Of a stretch of 64,000 nucleotides of DNA, positions 45,999 through 58,668 are shown one piece after another. Source of the stretch: Spinellus fusiger (taxonomy: Eukaryota; Mucoromycota; Mucoromycetes; Mucorales; Phycomycetaceae); assembly GCA_025094145.1 (NCBI GenBank), contig JALLLS010000112.1, positions 30,958-94,957 of the forward strand, read 5' to 3'. The notes below the pieces were generated by a model. It was given only the letters and a program-made list of their open reading frames with translations. It was not told the origin of the DNA and did no database searches. A program made the translations under genes and the position numbers. Position 1 is the first letter of the stretch. Every line of letters begins with the position of its first letter.

Positions 45999-47160
45999 CT
46001 AAAGACGATGGCTGTGAATAGACACTTTGCTGTCTATAAACTGCTTCTCAGTGGCATCCACATATCTCATGTCTTCTCCTGTAAAAGACCCCTTCTCCTG
46101 TGGATCTTTCTGCTGTTGCTCATACCACTGGGCTATGTCGGCCTTTCTCTTGACTAGAAAACACATGAGTTTTGCACTTACCAATCAACCAATAAAAGAA
46201 TAGAAAAGAATAATAATAATAAAGATAAAAACACGCACCATCATAATAAGAGTCCATCAGTGGAATAGAAGAAGAGGACTGGAGTAACTGATCAATGACT
46301 GACAGAATAAGCTTCTTTCTCTAATAAAGAAGAACCTACTGGGTGATGTCTGTCTATACCTTGCTATCAATTGCTGGTATACAGATTCCACTATACTAAG
46401 TGCCCCCATACACACACACATATATATATATATCAACAAAAGAACATCAGTGGCATTGAACACATACTTGCACACTTGCATACTTGCACACTTGCACACT
46501 TGCACACTTACACTCTTGGCATCTTGCTTGTCATGGCTATCATCAACATCTCATCCCATGAAATGGCTGTCTCCTTTACTGTAGCCAAACTTCCACTCTT
46601 GCTCGTAGCCACCTCAAGATTCAACAGCAATGTATACATCATTTGTAGAATAAGACTCGCGGCCATTTCAGGGTCCTTGTCTTCTGTTTCTCCTATCTCT
46701 CTATTGATTATGGCTTCTATTTCTGCTGTGAAATTGGCCTTGGCACTCTTCCTTGCTTTGTTCTGGATGTCATCAGAGAGAGGCCATTCCCCCTTCTCCA
46801 CCAAACTCTCTGGGTAGGTGGTGGGGGACTCAACACAAACCCAGGGTGTGTTGCTATAAGATATGTGTTTTAATCCACAGAAGAAAGAGAGAAGGAAAGA
46901 AAGAAATAAATAGGGAAGAGGGAAGGGGTAAGAGTTGCTTACACTATCTTAATACTCTTATAGGAGCAAGGCCAGCGTATCTTTTCATCAAACTCTGGTG
47001 AGTATATCTCAGATACTCTTGCCTGTTCTAATATATTCTTTTTAAAGAGACGCTTATAGAATCGTCTGTATTCCGAGCGCTCCCTTGTCTTCCGAACATT
47101 ATTTCGACTGGGTTGGCTGGATACTGTGAATTGACTTGGGTTGGTCTTCTGTTTTGGCAT
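45999..47160 (-). CDS. Uncharacterised helical protein, five exons
   Basis: Exons 47160-46943, 46805-46512, 46395-46360, 46318-46239 and 46153-45999 encode 260 residues; all five join in phase. I do not recognise the family. The N-terminus is basic (RKTRERSEYRRFYKRLFKKN). The middle reads like a conserved domain: RWPCSYKSIKIV, VEKGEWPLSDDIQNKARKSA, ASLILQMMYTLLLNLEVATS and ISWDEMLMIAMTSKMPRV. The C-terminal part is helical (VYQQLIARRKKLILSVIDQLL, here split by two introns; FTGEDMRYVDATEKQFIDSK). There is no signal peptide or membrane segment. The third intron (46511-46396) is made of GCAAGTGT and TA/TG repeats. The exact acceptor of exon 2 (46805 or 46807) is uncertain but does not change the frame. 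Confidence 0.6.
46396..46511. repeat. CACTTGCA and CA/TA repeats inside an intron
   Basis: cacttgca(t/c)a units repeat about six times at 46467-46508 and (ca)n(ta)n at 46410-46430, filling most of intron 3 of the unknown gene. Confidence 0.75.
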
Positions 47161-50100
47161 GAATGCGTGTAGGTCTTTGGATGAAGAGGTAGGCCTGTAT
47201 CAATAATAAAGACATACAGTAAAGCAGTCACAGGAGAAAGAGAATCAGTTATTGTGGGGTTGTAAGAGTGTTGGCTGTATTTTAAAAATGCTTCCTTTCT
47301 TCTTCTTCAGGGCGTGCTTATGTAGAATGGATAGACCCACGGTGTCTATTTCCATGAGTGGTGTGGAGTCTACTCTTTATCCTATGACCTTCCTACTATA
47401 AGAGAAGTGTGTGGTGGATATTCTATGCCCTAAAGAAGAAGAAGAAAAAGAAAAAGAATATCTCAAGTGATACTTTCCATGGCACACACATGGACAAGAA
47501 TAGTCACTTGTAATGAATTTAAAAGGCCGAGAACTATAGGAGGAGCTTTATAGTCTGAGCTGAGGACATATGTTATTAGCAGAGTAGTAGTATAGATACA
47601 CTCTATACACAAGTGATGTGAAATTGTTAGAATGTATGTGGGATGAATATATGACATCAGATATCTATTCCAAAGTAGATAGGTTGAGTAGCGTTTGATA
47701 TTTTGACTTTTGCAGTAAAAAGATCAAGCGTGACTTGACCATGTGAGATCCTTGATTACATTACTCAAGACAGATATATGATGTATAGGACGCCATTTGA
47801 AACACTCTGACTCTGTCCTACTCTTCATAGAACCACTGTGTCATTCCAAAGGCCTTCTTTCTCAGACTGTACTGACATTAGTTTTTAGGATAACAAGTGG
47901 GTCAGTGGATTCACTCTATTCTACTGATATAATAAGTAGTGATAGTGATAGTGATAGTGATAGTGATAGTAATAGTGATAGTGATAGTAATAGTGATAGT
48001 GATAGTGATAGTAATAGTAATAGTAATAGTAATAGTGATAGTGATAGTGATAGTAACAGTAACAGTAACAGTAACAGTAACAGTAACAGTAACAGTAACA
48101 GTAACAGTAACAGTAACAGTAACAGTAACAGTAACAGTAACAGTAACAGTAACAGTAACAGTAACAGTAACAGTAACAGTAATAGTAATAGTAACAGTAA
48201 TAGTAATAGTAACAGTAATAGTAACAGTAATAGTAACAGTAATAGTAATAGTAATAGTAATAGTAATAATAACAATAACAACAATAACAACAATAACAAC
48301 AATAACAACAATAACAACAATAACAACAATAACAACAATAACAACAATAACAACAATAACAACAATAACAACAATAACAACAATAACAACAATAACAACA
48401 ATAACAACAATAACAACAATAACAACAATAACAACAATAACAACAATAACAACAATAACAACAATAACAACAATAACAACAATAACAACAATAACAACAA
48501 TAACAACAATAACAACAATAACAACAATAACAACAATAACAACAATAACAATAATAACAACAATAACAACAATAACAACAATAACAACAATAACAACAAT
48601 AACAACAATAACAACAATAACAACAATAACAACAATAACAACAATAACAACAATAACAACAATAACAATAATAACAATAATATCAGTAATGGTAATACTA
48701 ATGGTAATACTAACAACAATAATAGTAATACTAACAACAGTAATAGTAATACTAACAACAATAATAGTAATACTAACAACAGTAATAGTAATACTAACAA
48801 CAATAATAGTAATAATAATATCAGCCCCATCCTTATGGCTTCTATGCACAGACACTTACTGATCCACACAAACATACACATTTCACACTCATTCACTCAC
48901 CCAAAGATAGATACACACAACACAAATACAGTCACTGAAAATAATAGCTGAGGGATATAAACAGGCTTCATCTTTCTTTGTCAGCTCATTAATGCTTCAC
49001 ACTCCTTTGTATCAGTCAACAACAAAAAGAAAGAATAGCATCAATGGCTTGGGCTCTTACAGAAGAATTGAATGGGAAATTGAATGGCTTATTTATGAGA
49101 TATTGTCATTAAAGTATAATTCTTCTGATAAATAGATGTCTTACTATTTTCATTGTACCAATAAACTCATGATATATACACCCTATACTATAAATATATA
49201 GAAGTATATCCTTCCTATTCCTTATCATGCCAAGAACAAAGGCAAATAGCCTCTTCTTTCTCTCTTTATGCTGCCCCAGAAAACAAAAGGTTAAATAACT
49301 GCTTAGATATACCCGTGACCTGTTCCCTTTTGTAACAAGATAGGAAATATAATTTAAGCAAAATGAACTGTTTTAAATAAAAATAGACTTAAGAAAAGAA
49401 GAGATTTAACTATGGTACATTCAGATACTATTTATCCTTCTCAAGGTATCAAGCCCACACTAGAAGAAGAGTTCATCTTCCCTCTCTTCTCTCTCTTGGC
49501 TTAGGTGCTCCACTGTGGTGTGGATATGAGTGCATGCATCTCTTCCATGCCTTTTTAGGTCTCAAGAATAAACTGCAGATTAAAATCACTAATAATAAAT
49601 AATAATAATAAAAAGGACTGCATTAAGAGACGCTCAGTTTTAATGTTCAGTAACAAATGATGGCCCCTCTCCTATGTTTTTACAAAGATACATCAGTGCT
49701 AGTCAATACATATATAAAGCTATTCTTCTAATTCTTGTTTAAAAAACCTCATCTTTAAAGATAAATAGTAAGAATAGAGACCATGGGCTTCTGAATAAAA
49801 GGAGCACAGGTCATTTAAAATAAAAATAAAGAAAAAGACATGGAGTTCTTATCACAGGCTCCAAAGACACTGTAACAAGAAACAAAGACATGTACCTCGT
49901 TTTGATAACAAAAAGAACCGCAAGCCCTTTCATCAAAAGAGAAAAAGAGGGAAAAACAAGGTTTGTTCTGTATCCATTAAATACTCTATTCTCTTTATGA
50001 ACAGAAAAGGAGACACCAAGGCAGACAAGTAATAAGTCTGAATGAAAGAAAGCACTAAAGGGTTTTTTACAGGGTTCATCATTGGAACCCACTTGATATA

Positions 50101-52129
50101 TAGGTGAAAACACTGTGCTATGTTATGCTGTGTTATGTTTCCTATGGGTAAACTGTTTAGGACATTTTTTACACAACATCTGCATTGTTACTCTTCAAGA
50201 ATAAAATGACTTTTATACCTTTGTTATCTCCATGAAAAGATAAAAACAGATGTAACCATTGTTCCGTCTTATTATTCCTTAAGAATGGTGCCACTTTGTT
50301 GATGATATCATTGTCTATTTTAGCAAAGAGTGAATTTCTGACCTTTCTTCTGATACTTGGATTTATACATTGGGCTGATAAAATATAATAATAGTTTTAC
50401 AGTTAATCTCAAAGTGAATAATAAATAAATAGTGTATGTATTCCTGTAGTGCTGCTGATCTATAACCTTTTATGATGAAGAGTAAACATAAGCAAGAGAT
50501 AAGAATAGAGCAGACTTCTCCAACACCACCAGTAGCGTCCTTAAAATTAGGAAGAGTCATAGCCATGATACTAGCTTGTGGATATATATTTAAAGAATAA
50601 AGAATAAAGAATAAATAGAATAAAAAATAAATAGAATAAAAATAAAAACACCACACCACATTATTATTTACAAAGTAAGCAAGGTATTCAGCTACAGAGA
50701 TATATTTTGTGGGAGTCACAGTAAATGACAGCTAAAAATACACTATAGTTTTATTTAGTAAAATGGCGTATTAATAAGACTGTCGTTCAAAGTGCAATGT
50801 GGATGGCAATGTAAAGCTGCATTTGTAGATCTAAATTCTGTTCATGTGTCTGCATACTTTGAATTGATTTGATAAATACATATATGTCTGCATATGTCTA
50901 CATATGTAGATGTTAATATATTAATATATTAATATAAAGAACAGGGAAAAATAAAAAGGTAGTGCTGTAAATTCATACCCACTGACACAAGCAAAGAGTA
51001 TAAGTGTCTGCACATCTGCTATAGATTGCTGCAGCACATAAACTCTCTTTTTATTTTACAGGTAATTTACAGGTTGGAGAATGTCATTCTCTCCTCTTTT
51101 CTCAATGTATCAACCAATGATCGTGGCCATTCAGCTAATAATAGCATCATCTCCACTCATCACCAGAAAAACCTCGATGACAATGTTCATGGTATCAGTC
51201 CAATAGAACATAAATACATATAAACTCCTTGGCTATGTCTTAAGTTCTTTCAACAAATCAGTTACAAAGATACAAATATTAACTGTGTACCTTATAAAAC
51301 AGATTCACTTTCAGTTTTAACTTTATTAATTGATTGGCTACCTTTCACTCTCTAAATTGTGGTTCTTACTTTTAGAACAAATCAATAAGTATAAAGTCTA
51401 TTTGTATAACTCAATAGCCTACAGGGATCCAATCCATAACAAGATATCCACAACGGACAAAATCAATTAAGGTCTACTAGTATGGATTAGTCTTATTTCT
51501 TCGAATATGAAGTAGTTTATCATGCTTGGTGTTCTTAAGGCACTGCATGTCACAAGCCTATGGACGATCACATTTCCCCAAACAAGTAAAATGAGGTGTG
51601 AAAAACATCCGAGAAAGAGGTGGCCTTTGGCAAGGAAATCAGAACAAACCTAATGACTGTATGTCTTGGCAGTTTTAAGTGTATTCTATCCTCTTCATCC
51701 ATGGCCATGGTTATAGCATAGATCAAACAACAACAAAAAAACAACAAAAACACCCTATGTTTCTATTGCCCTGGTCTAATCATCACCAAGCCAAACCATT
51801 GAGGGATTCTGTTGACTTGTTCTTTTGAAAAGTAATAGCTGAGTTCGTGCAAGCTCATGTTTCTCGTTGCACATATCGGGTAGTCAATCTTTCATCGGGC
51901 GTTGATTCCATGTTGCAGTGATATATTCAAAAACAAAGACAGCCGTAGCAGCAAAGAGGCAGCAGCAGCTGGCACAAACAGTACACAAGAGTCACTCAAG
52001 TCCGATTTCAAATGATCATTTAGCAGTTCATCCTCCTACCTCTTCTGCTGCTTTCTTAGCAGTTTGTAGACTTTTTGTAGACCTTTCACTCTTATATCTA
52101 GATCTATAAATTTATATTTATACTGAGAA
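47161..52129. other. 5-kb intergenic region with a large compound microsatellite
   Basis: Except for the microsatellite at about 47935-48822 the stretch is AT-rich without a recognisable gene. Frames such as 49811-50113 and 50363-50719 on the minus strand have AT-driven composition. A possible upstream exon of the RhoGAP gene may exist near 51857-52060 but cannot be fixed. Confidence 0.4.
47935..48822. repeat. Compound microsatellite of about 0.9 kb, open in multiple frames on both strands
   Basis: Successive blocks are (GATAGT)n with GATAGT/AATAGT variation (47935-48050), (AACAGT)n (48052-48180), mixed AATAGT/AACAGT (48181-48265), a long (AACAACAAT)n of period 9 (48266-48670), and mixed AATACTAACAAC units (48671-48822). 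Because the units lack stops in most frames, long frames appear on both strands: a plus frame 47797-48951 of 384 codons (Ser-Asp, Ser-Asn, then poly-Asn), and minus frames of poly-Leu or Ile-Val. The plus frame has an ATG and non-repeat ends, but no flanking exon or family supports it, so I treat it as non-coding. Confidence 0.85.
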
Positions 52130-54648
52130 ATGAGAAAGCATACTATAGAAATAAGTGCTCCTAGACACCTTAAGGCTTCTCAGTCTGAAATCGTCGTCAG
52201 TAAAAACCAACCTTCGAGTCAACCCAACATGGAGAGTATGCAACATGACCGAGAAAACAGCTCAAAAGTCATGGGACAAGACGCTCGAAAATCTGTTTCT
52301 CAGTTCAACTTATCTGACATTCCATCTCTCAATTTGTCATTCTTTGACAATGAATCTTCAGATATGATAGATCTAGCAAAGAATCTCGGTGCAAATCTCT
52401 CGCTTGATGTCAGAACACCATATTCACCGTCAGAGAATCAGTCATTATCAAGTCCAAAGACGCCCAGTACACTATTAACTACAAGAAATTCCTACAGGCG
52501 TACCACCAGCAGCACTGTCCACCCTATCACAAACGCCACTACCAATAATAATAATAACAACCACCCTACTAAATGTATACCGAATACTCTTGCTCGTCAT
52601 GATTCACTGTCACGTACATCAAAACCTGTGGAAAAAAAGGCAAGCAAAATCAGAAAAGAAGAGAAACCTATTGTTGTTGAATGAGCTTATTCTGAACTTC
52701 TTCTTTAGTCGTTGGAAGTACAACAACAGACCAAACGAAACTCTTCTCTACGTGACCAATGGACTTATCATCAAGCTGAAAAGGCCAAAGAAAGCACATT
52801 TAGCATTCTAGTCAAAGAAGAAATTGATCGTCTAGCTCAATCACGCATTGAACTCAATAAAGCCTGTGAGGAGCTACGACACAGCAGAGATGTTCTCGCT
52901 AATGACATTGCATCGAGTGTACAGACGCAAGCTGGACTTGTGAGGTAAATCTACATGGACACATTCCTACGCTCCCATGCTCTTCTTTTGTATCTACAGC
53001 AGACTAACATGTCTCCTTCATGTCTTTCACTAGTCAGAACAATGTGGAAGCAGAGGCATCAGAGTTTAAAAAAGCCCTCTACACAGAGATACAGTCTCTT
53101 ATGGCTGAACGAGATGCACTCAAGGCAGATACTCAGAATCTAAGCAAGATGCGAGATGAAATTATTCATGAGACAATATTACTCAACACAAAGAATGGAG
53201 AACTCACAAAGATCAACAATGAGTTATCACAGCGAGCCATTGAGCATGAACTTCAGTCCAACAAGCATATTCCTCACTCACCCTCACCCTCACCCTCTAC
53301 TGAACTCATCTATCCCATGTCCATGCAACGCCAATCCTCAGAAGGAAGTGCAATGACAAGCAGCAGCACCACTTCACGTGAACCCCCTACTGGAAAACAC
53401 GAGGCAAAGATAATGAGATTAAAGAAGAAAGGAAGTGCAATGTTTGGGAAATTAAGCATAAAGTCCAAGGCAGACTCAGCCATCTATCTTTACAACAGTG
53501 ACTATGCACAGAGCAGTAAGAGTCTTCTATATGATATGTCGCATGCCAATAGCAGTAATCAGAGTCTATCAGTGGAGGGTTTGATGGGCAACCAACGTCA
53601 AAAGCCAAAAATGTCGCTTGAAAGTATATTTTCTGGCTCTGGCTCTGTCTTTGGTTCAGGTCCTCATGCATTTCATCTGACTTCATTCTTGCGTCCTGTC
53701 AAGTGTAATGCATGCAATGAGAAGATGTGGGGTCGTCATGAGTACAGATGTCAAGGTAAGAAAGGAGAGAATAAAACAGTCAGTGGCTCATTTTCTACAT
53801 GCATTCTAAGGATGTGGTTATGTATGCCATACAAAATGTGTCAATCATGTTCCTCAGCTGTGCTCTGCATCAAACACAAGCCTAGACTTGTCCAATGAAT
53901 CCGATCTCGAATTGGCCAAGTCCTCCAGTCTCTTTGGTCGCAGTTTAACAGACCGTGTGGAAGAGGAGGGTCGGACTGTACCCCTTTTAGTAGAGCGGTG
54001 TATCCAGGCAGTAGAATCGCGTGGCATGAAGTATGAGGGAATTTACCGTAAATCAGGAGGTGCGGCACAAATGCGAATCATCCAAGTTGCCTTTGAGCAA
54101 GGAGTGAGCATTGATTTGGAAGATAGAAATGAGTTCAATGATTTGGCAGCTATTACGAGTATTCTTAAACAATACTTCCGTGAACTTCCTGATCCATTGC
54201 TTACCTATGATGTCTACCCACTGTTTATTGAGGCCATTGGTAAGTTGTGTTTTTGTCTTGGGATGATGAGAGGGAGGATGTGTTTATTCATTCAATCAAT
54301 CTCTTATTCTCTTTATTAGCCATGAAAGTAGATCAAACCAAAGTAGACAAGTTCATCTCATTAATGAAGCAATTACCAAAAGCCAACTACGACACTTTGA
54401 AGTTATTAATGCAACATTTGAATCGGTAAGTTGAGTCGACATTGAGTGGTTGAACGGGTGGACTTATTCCTTTTTAAAGTATTCAACAGCATAGCAGTGA
54501 TAACCTGATGACGACAAAGAATCTTGCCATGGTCTTTGCACCTACTCTTATGCGAGATAAAGATGCTTCTCGAGACTTCTTAGACATGAGTTATAAGAAT
54601 GCTACCATGGACTTTGTTATTGGCAATGCATTTGAATTGTTTGTTTAA
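52130..54648 (+). CDS. Rho GTPase-activating protein with coiled coil and C1 domain
   Basis: Turns off Rho/Rac/Cdc42-type GTPases, affecting cell polarity and wall growth. Six exons: 52130-52672, 52709-52944, 53034-53755, 53811-54239, 54320-54425 and 54480-54648; 734 residues as modelled. The N-terminal 250 residues are Ser/Thr-rich and include an Asn run. A coiled coil follows (AQSRIELNKACEELRHSRDV; then from EAEASEFKKALYTEIQSLMAE). The C1 zinc finger is at about 470-518 (HLTSFLRPVKCNACNEKMWG, continuing GCGYVCHTKCVNHVPQLC). The RhoGAP domain, about 545-734, has the arginine finger in YEGIYRKSGG, then LKQYFRELPDPLLTY and LAMVFAPTLMRD. The first intron donor is weak (GTTGTT), and the true start may lie in an upstream exon, so the N-terminus is uncertain. 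Confidence 0.9.
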
Positions 54649-54873
54649 GATAGTCTCCTTTCTATCTCCATTTTTACCCTTCTTCCTTATCTATTTGTGT
54701 GTATTTATTTACCGTATTTCCTCTCTTTCTTACTATTCATACTTTTGTATACTTTCTCCTTTTCTCTTTTCTCTCTATAGTGTTTTACTTCAATACATGT
54801 TTTTATATCTGTTCATACAGAAAATAATAAGTTCGATGGATGCATATGCAGTCTATTAGTGTCAATAACAAAT
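54649..54873. other. Convergent spacer between RhoGAP and WD40 genes
   Basis: 225 bp, T-rich, with no coding frame; it holds both 3' ends (an AATAAT at 54823-54829 may serve the plus-strand gene). Confidence 0.4.
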
Positions 54874-56550
54874 CTAAAGATCTGAAAAAAAGTTATTGGA
54901 TCTATTTACATTTTTCTTATACTCTTTTTCTTTTCTCTTTTGTTCTCTTTTTTGTTCTCTTTTTTGTCGTTTAGCTGATGGTTTATCATCACTATCACTA
55001 TCACTATCACTATCATCATCACCACTGCGTTGTTCTTCTTCATTTAGTTGATCATTATTGTCATCGTCATCATTATTGTCATCATTATTGTCATCTTCAT
55101 CTTCATTGTCATCTTCATCTTCATCTTCATCTTCATCTAGCTGATTCTCCTCATCTTCATCAACACTAACCTCTTCTTCTCCACTAATTTCTTTCTTATT
55201 CTCAATATCATCAATGTCCTGATGTTCATCCTTGGTGGCTTCTTCTGCCTTATCTTTCTCTTCTCCATCCTCATCAAATAGAATGCTAGCATCCCAGAAT
55301 CGAAGGGACTCATCATGACCACTGCTTATGACATACTTATTGTCATGTGTAAGCTCAATATGTTCAATAGGCATGTCTTGTCCGTGATCACCAAGAACAC
55401 CATGAAAGGCATTGGGAAGAATGGATACCACTCGAATCATACCATCACTACTACCTGTACAGATGGTGTCTTCATCTATCTTGCAGATAGCATCAATGGA
55501 ATGAGGATGACCCACAATACGGTCCTTGTAATCACCCCAATCACCCCAAGACCATAGACTGAGAATACCATCCTGAGAGCCAACCACAGCCTTACGTCCA
55601 TTCTATCCATACAACCCCTCTGTTGATACTCTGTCGTTGTTGGGTCATTGTTTACCTTTACAAGCTGAATAGATAATAGTTCATCTTCCATATGATCTGA
55701 CATGGCTGCCAGGTCAGGCTTACGAATATCCCATGTTGATAGATAACCATCTCCACTAGAATACAACTTATGATGTCAAGAGAATGTCTGGTGTATTTCT
55801 ATTTTCTACTGCCTACCCTACTGCTACTAGTGTTTTGTGGGTATGACTGTAGGCCATATCCGCAATGAAATCTTCATGTTCAGAATAGGTCATTACTGCT
55901 TCTTCTTTTCTATTGTCCCACAGCTAAAGTAGACACCATCAATCCACATCCCACTTTTTCTCCGGTTACCTTGATGACACCTTGATCATCTCCTGTGGCC
56001 AACATATTCTCATTCAGACTAAGAAGTGCGTTGATGGGATGTCTATATGTGCATATAAATCCATGATGAGCCAATGCCATTCTCCTTGATGGATTTCTTT
56101 CTTTCTTTCTTTCTTTCCTTTATCTACCTACAGTGTAGAAAGAAAGAAAAGAAAGAAAGAAAGAAATAGGGTCTTATCACTTACTCGTGGCCCATTTCTC
56201 TAGATTTGATGATCTCTCCTGTCTTTGTATCCAGCAGGAGAATGGTCTTGTCTTTGGAAATACTATAAAGACCTATCCCACTACTGTTGAGCGTAAAGAC
56301 ACAGAGAGTTGGTTTTGTCTGTCTTACCAGATCCATCGGAATTAAACTGAACTCCTCGACATGATTTTGTAAAGGCCTTTTTTATCCACAGTTCTTCATG
56401 AGCCAAGGTACCATAGCGGTGACATTGTATTTTGCCGTTGATCAGACCAGAGACAATAATAGGCTCGGTGGGATGTGTATCAAAGTGAAAAACAGACTGT
56501 TTGAATTGAAGAGGAGGCACTGTCTTTGTTGAACTGCCTTTGTTGGTCAT
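54874..56550 (-). CDS. WD40 protein of the WDR55/Jip5 type (ribosome biogenesis)
   Basis: Nucleolar beta-propeller protein; relatives take part in large-subunit rRNA processing. Six exons: 56550-56328, 56272-56185, 56042-55970, 55923-55817, 55755-55656 and 55602-54874; 439 residues. WD repeats seen: HPTEPIIVSGLINGKIQCHR, SGLYSISKDKTILLLDTKTG, HPINALLSLNENMLATGDDQ, GDGYLSTWDIRKPDL, RKAVVGSQDGILSLWSWGDW, TICTGSSDGMIRVVSILPN and KYVISSGHDESLRFWDASIL. A strongly acidic Asp/Glu/Asn tract (about 305-400) and a basic tail (AKRQKREQKREQKRKEKE) end the protein, as in Jip5. The second intron (56184-56043, 142 bp) contains a TTTC repeat. Acceptor gggatag for exon 2 was chosen because it alone keeps phase. 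Confidence 0.9.
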
Positions 56551-56978
56551 GGCAATGGATATTTGTTATAGACAAAGTAAAGAGGAAGAAAAAGAAAGAA
56601 AAAAAAGAGGAAAAAAAAGAGGAAAAAATACAGTCAATGTCCAAGATAAACAGTCAATAAGTGAAGTGTGACTGAATTCTAAAGGGTAAAATCCATGCGT
56701 ACTACAAAAAGAAAAGAATAAGCTGTACGCATAGAATCTATCTGCTAAAGGACCTTTTCTTTCTAACAAGTAGAGAAAGATACTTGGTGTTTTGTTGTTG
56801 TTTTTCAACTCATTCCACTGTAAAGAAGACGTGCATGAAACTTGACTCTACGTAAAACGAGTCCACTTTTATAGGAGAAAATAAATAACAAGAATAGGAA
56901 AAGAAAGGAAAAGAAAGAGGTTTTTGTTGATATCTATACTATAAAAATAAAAGACCTTCAAGAATATGAAAATGTCAT
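56551..56978. other. Spacer between ADE4 and the WD40 gene
   Basis: 428 bp between ADE4's stop and the WD40 start on the same strand. It is GA/AAAG-rich near 56575-56625 on the WD40 promoter side; no gene is seen. Confidence 0.4.
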
Positions 56979-58668
56979 TTACTGCATTACAAAGTTATTA
57001 TGTAAACCCACACAATCACTGTCTGAGTCTGCCTTGGATTTGCTACCCTCATTACGCACACCTTCTAAATGACATAGATACTCCTCATCAATATCGCCTG
57101 TGACATATTGGCAATCAAAGACAGACGTATCAAATGTCTTGATGGAGGGATTGAAGCAACGCACAGACTCCACTAAATCATGCAGATCCTGGAAAATAAC
57201 CTTGTCTGCACCAATCTCCTGTGCAATCTCAACATCATCACGACCGTGTGCCACTAATTCATCGCGGGTAGGCATGTCAATACCATACACGTTGGGATAA
57301 CGGATAGCAGGAGCACACGAAGCAAAATACACCTTTTTAGCACCAGCATCTCTTGCCATCTGAATGATCTCTTTGGAGGTTGTGCCTCGTACAATGGAGT
57401 CATCCACCAACAATACATTCTTGCCATTGAACTCGAGTGTCATGGCGTTCAGCTTACGACGGACATTCTTACGGCGAACATGCTGTCCAGGCATAATAAA
57501 GGTGCGTCCAACATAACGATTCTTGTTGAATCCTTCTCTGAAATCGATGTTGAGCTTCTTTGACAGCTGAAGAGCAGCCACTCGACTGGTATCAGGCACA
57601 GGAATAACAACATCAATGTCCATGGCATCTCCCAAACTCTTCACTACCTGGTCTGCCAATGCCTCTCCCATGGACAAACGGGCCTTGTAGACTGAAATGC
57701 CGTCAATAATACTGTCTTGGCGGGCAAAGTAGACATATTCAAAGATACAATGGGCAATGTTCTCTGCCTCCACCAATCTACGACGGCTCACTTTGTTGCG
57801 AGTAATAATAATGGCCTCTCCTGCTTGGACATCTTCCACATCGGTAAAACCAAGGGCGTCCAGAACAACACTCTCAGAGGCAAGCATATAGTCATTGCCT
57901 GCTGGTGTAGAACGACGGCCCAGGACAAGAGGACGAATGCCATGGGGATCTCTGAATCCAATAATACCGTAGCCTGCAATAGTAGCCACACAGGCATAGG
58001 CACCCTTGCACTGCTGATACAAGTCACGGATGGCAGTAAAGATGTCTTCTTCGTTGATTCTGAATTTGCCTGTCTTTTGTAAGTTATCGGCAAGAATGTT
58101 AAGGCACAGTTCAGAATCAGAATCAGTGTTGATATGACGATGGGCCACTTTATCCAAGAACTCTCGAAGTTCTCTAGCGTTGGTCAGGTTGCCGTTCTAA
58201 TTCATGAGTATTGCGTCCTGTTCTTTCTTTACAACTTACATGGGCAAAGGCAATACCATAAGGAGAGTTGACGTAGAAAGGCTGGGCTTCTGACATGGAG
58301 GAGGATCCGGCGGTAGGATAGCGTACTATTGGTAAGTGAGTACCGGGAGGAGTAATGAGTGGATGAAAGAAAAGGAGAGGAGGAGAGTTGCCTTACCATG
58401 ACCAATGCCGAGATTACCAAACAGTCGGGACAGTTGCTTTTCATCAAATACATCACGGACCATACCATTTCCCTTGCATTGGAAGAGACGGCCTTTGGGA
58501 CCACATGTCACAATACCTGCAGCATCCTAGCTTATTATTTAGACAGTGACACTAGAGGGTTTTCGGCGTTACCTGACCACGGTGCTGCAATAGTCCCAGG
58601 CTCTCAAAAAGATCTGCACAGGCAGCACCATTTTGATCCGCAAGAATAAGTGCTGAAATGCCACACAT
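56979..58668 (-). CDS. ADE4: Amidophosphoribosyltransferase (glutamine PRPP amidotransferase)
   Basis: First step of de novo purine synthesis: PRPP plus glutamine gives 5-phosphoribosylamine. Four exons: 58668-58573, 58526-58397, 58325-58240 and 58196-56979; 509 residues, the usual length. The protein starts MCGI, with the catalytic Cys exposed after Met removal (class II, Ntn-type glutaminase). Other marks: LLQHRGQDAAGI across the first intron, GIGHVRYPTAG, FAHNGNLTN, and the phosphoribosyl domain motif [19 protein letters not shown] at about 363-381. [16 protein letters not shown] and [15 protein letters not shown] are also family blocks. The C-terminus has a Ser/Asp tail ([11 protein letters not shown]). 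Cysteine ligands for an iron-sulphur cluster, as in bacterial forms of the B. subtilis class, were not obvious. Confidence 0.97.

Noticed and set aside
47911..48896. Minus-strand frames of 314-326 codons (poly-Ile/Val and poly-Leu)
   Set aside because: They are the complement of a microsatellite whose units lack stops; there is no non-repeat coding sequence.
49811..50719. Minus-strand frames of 100 and 118 codons
   Set aside because: Hydrophobic, AT-driven translation of T-rich DNA without motif or splice support.
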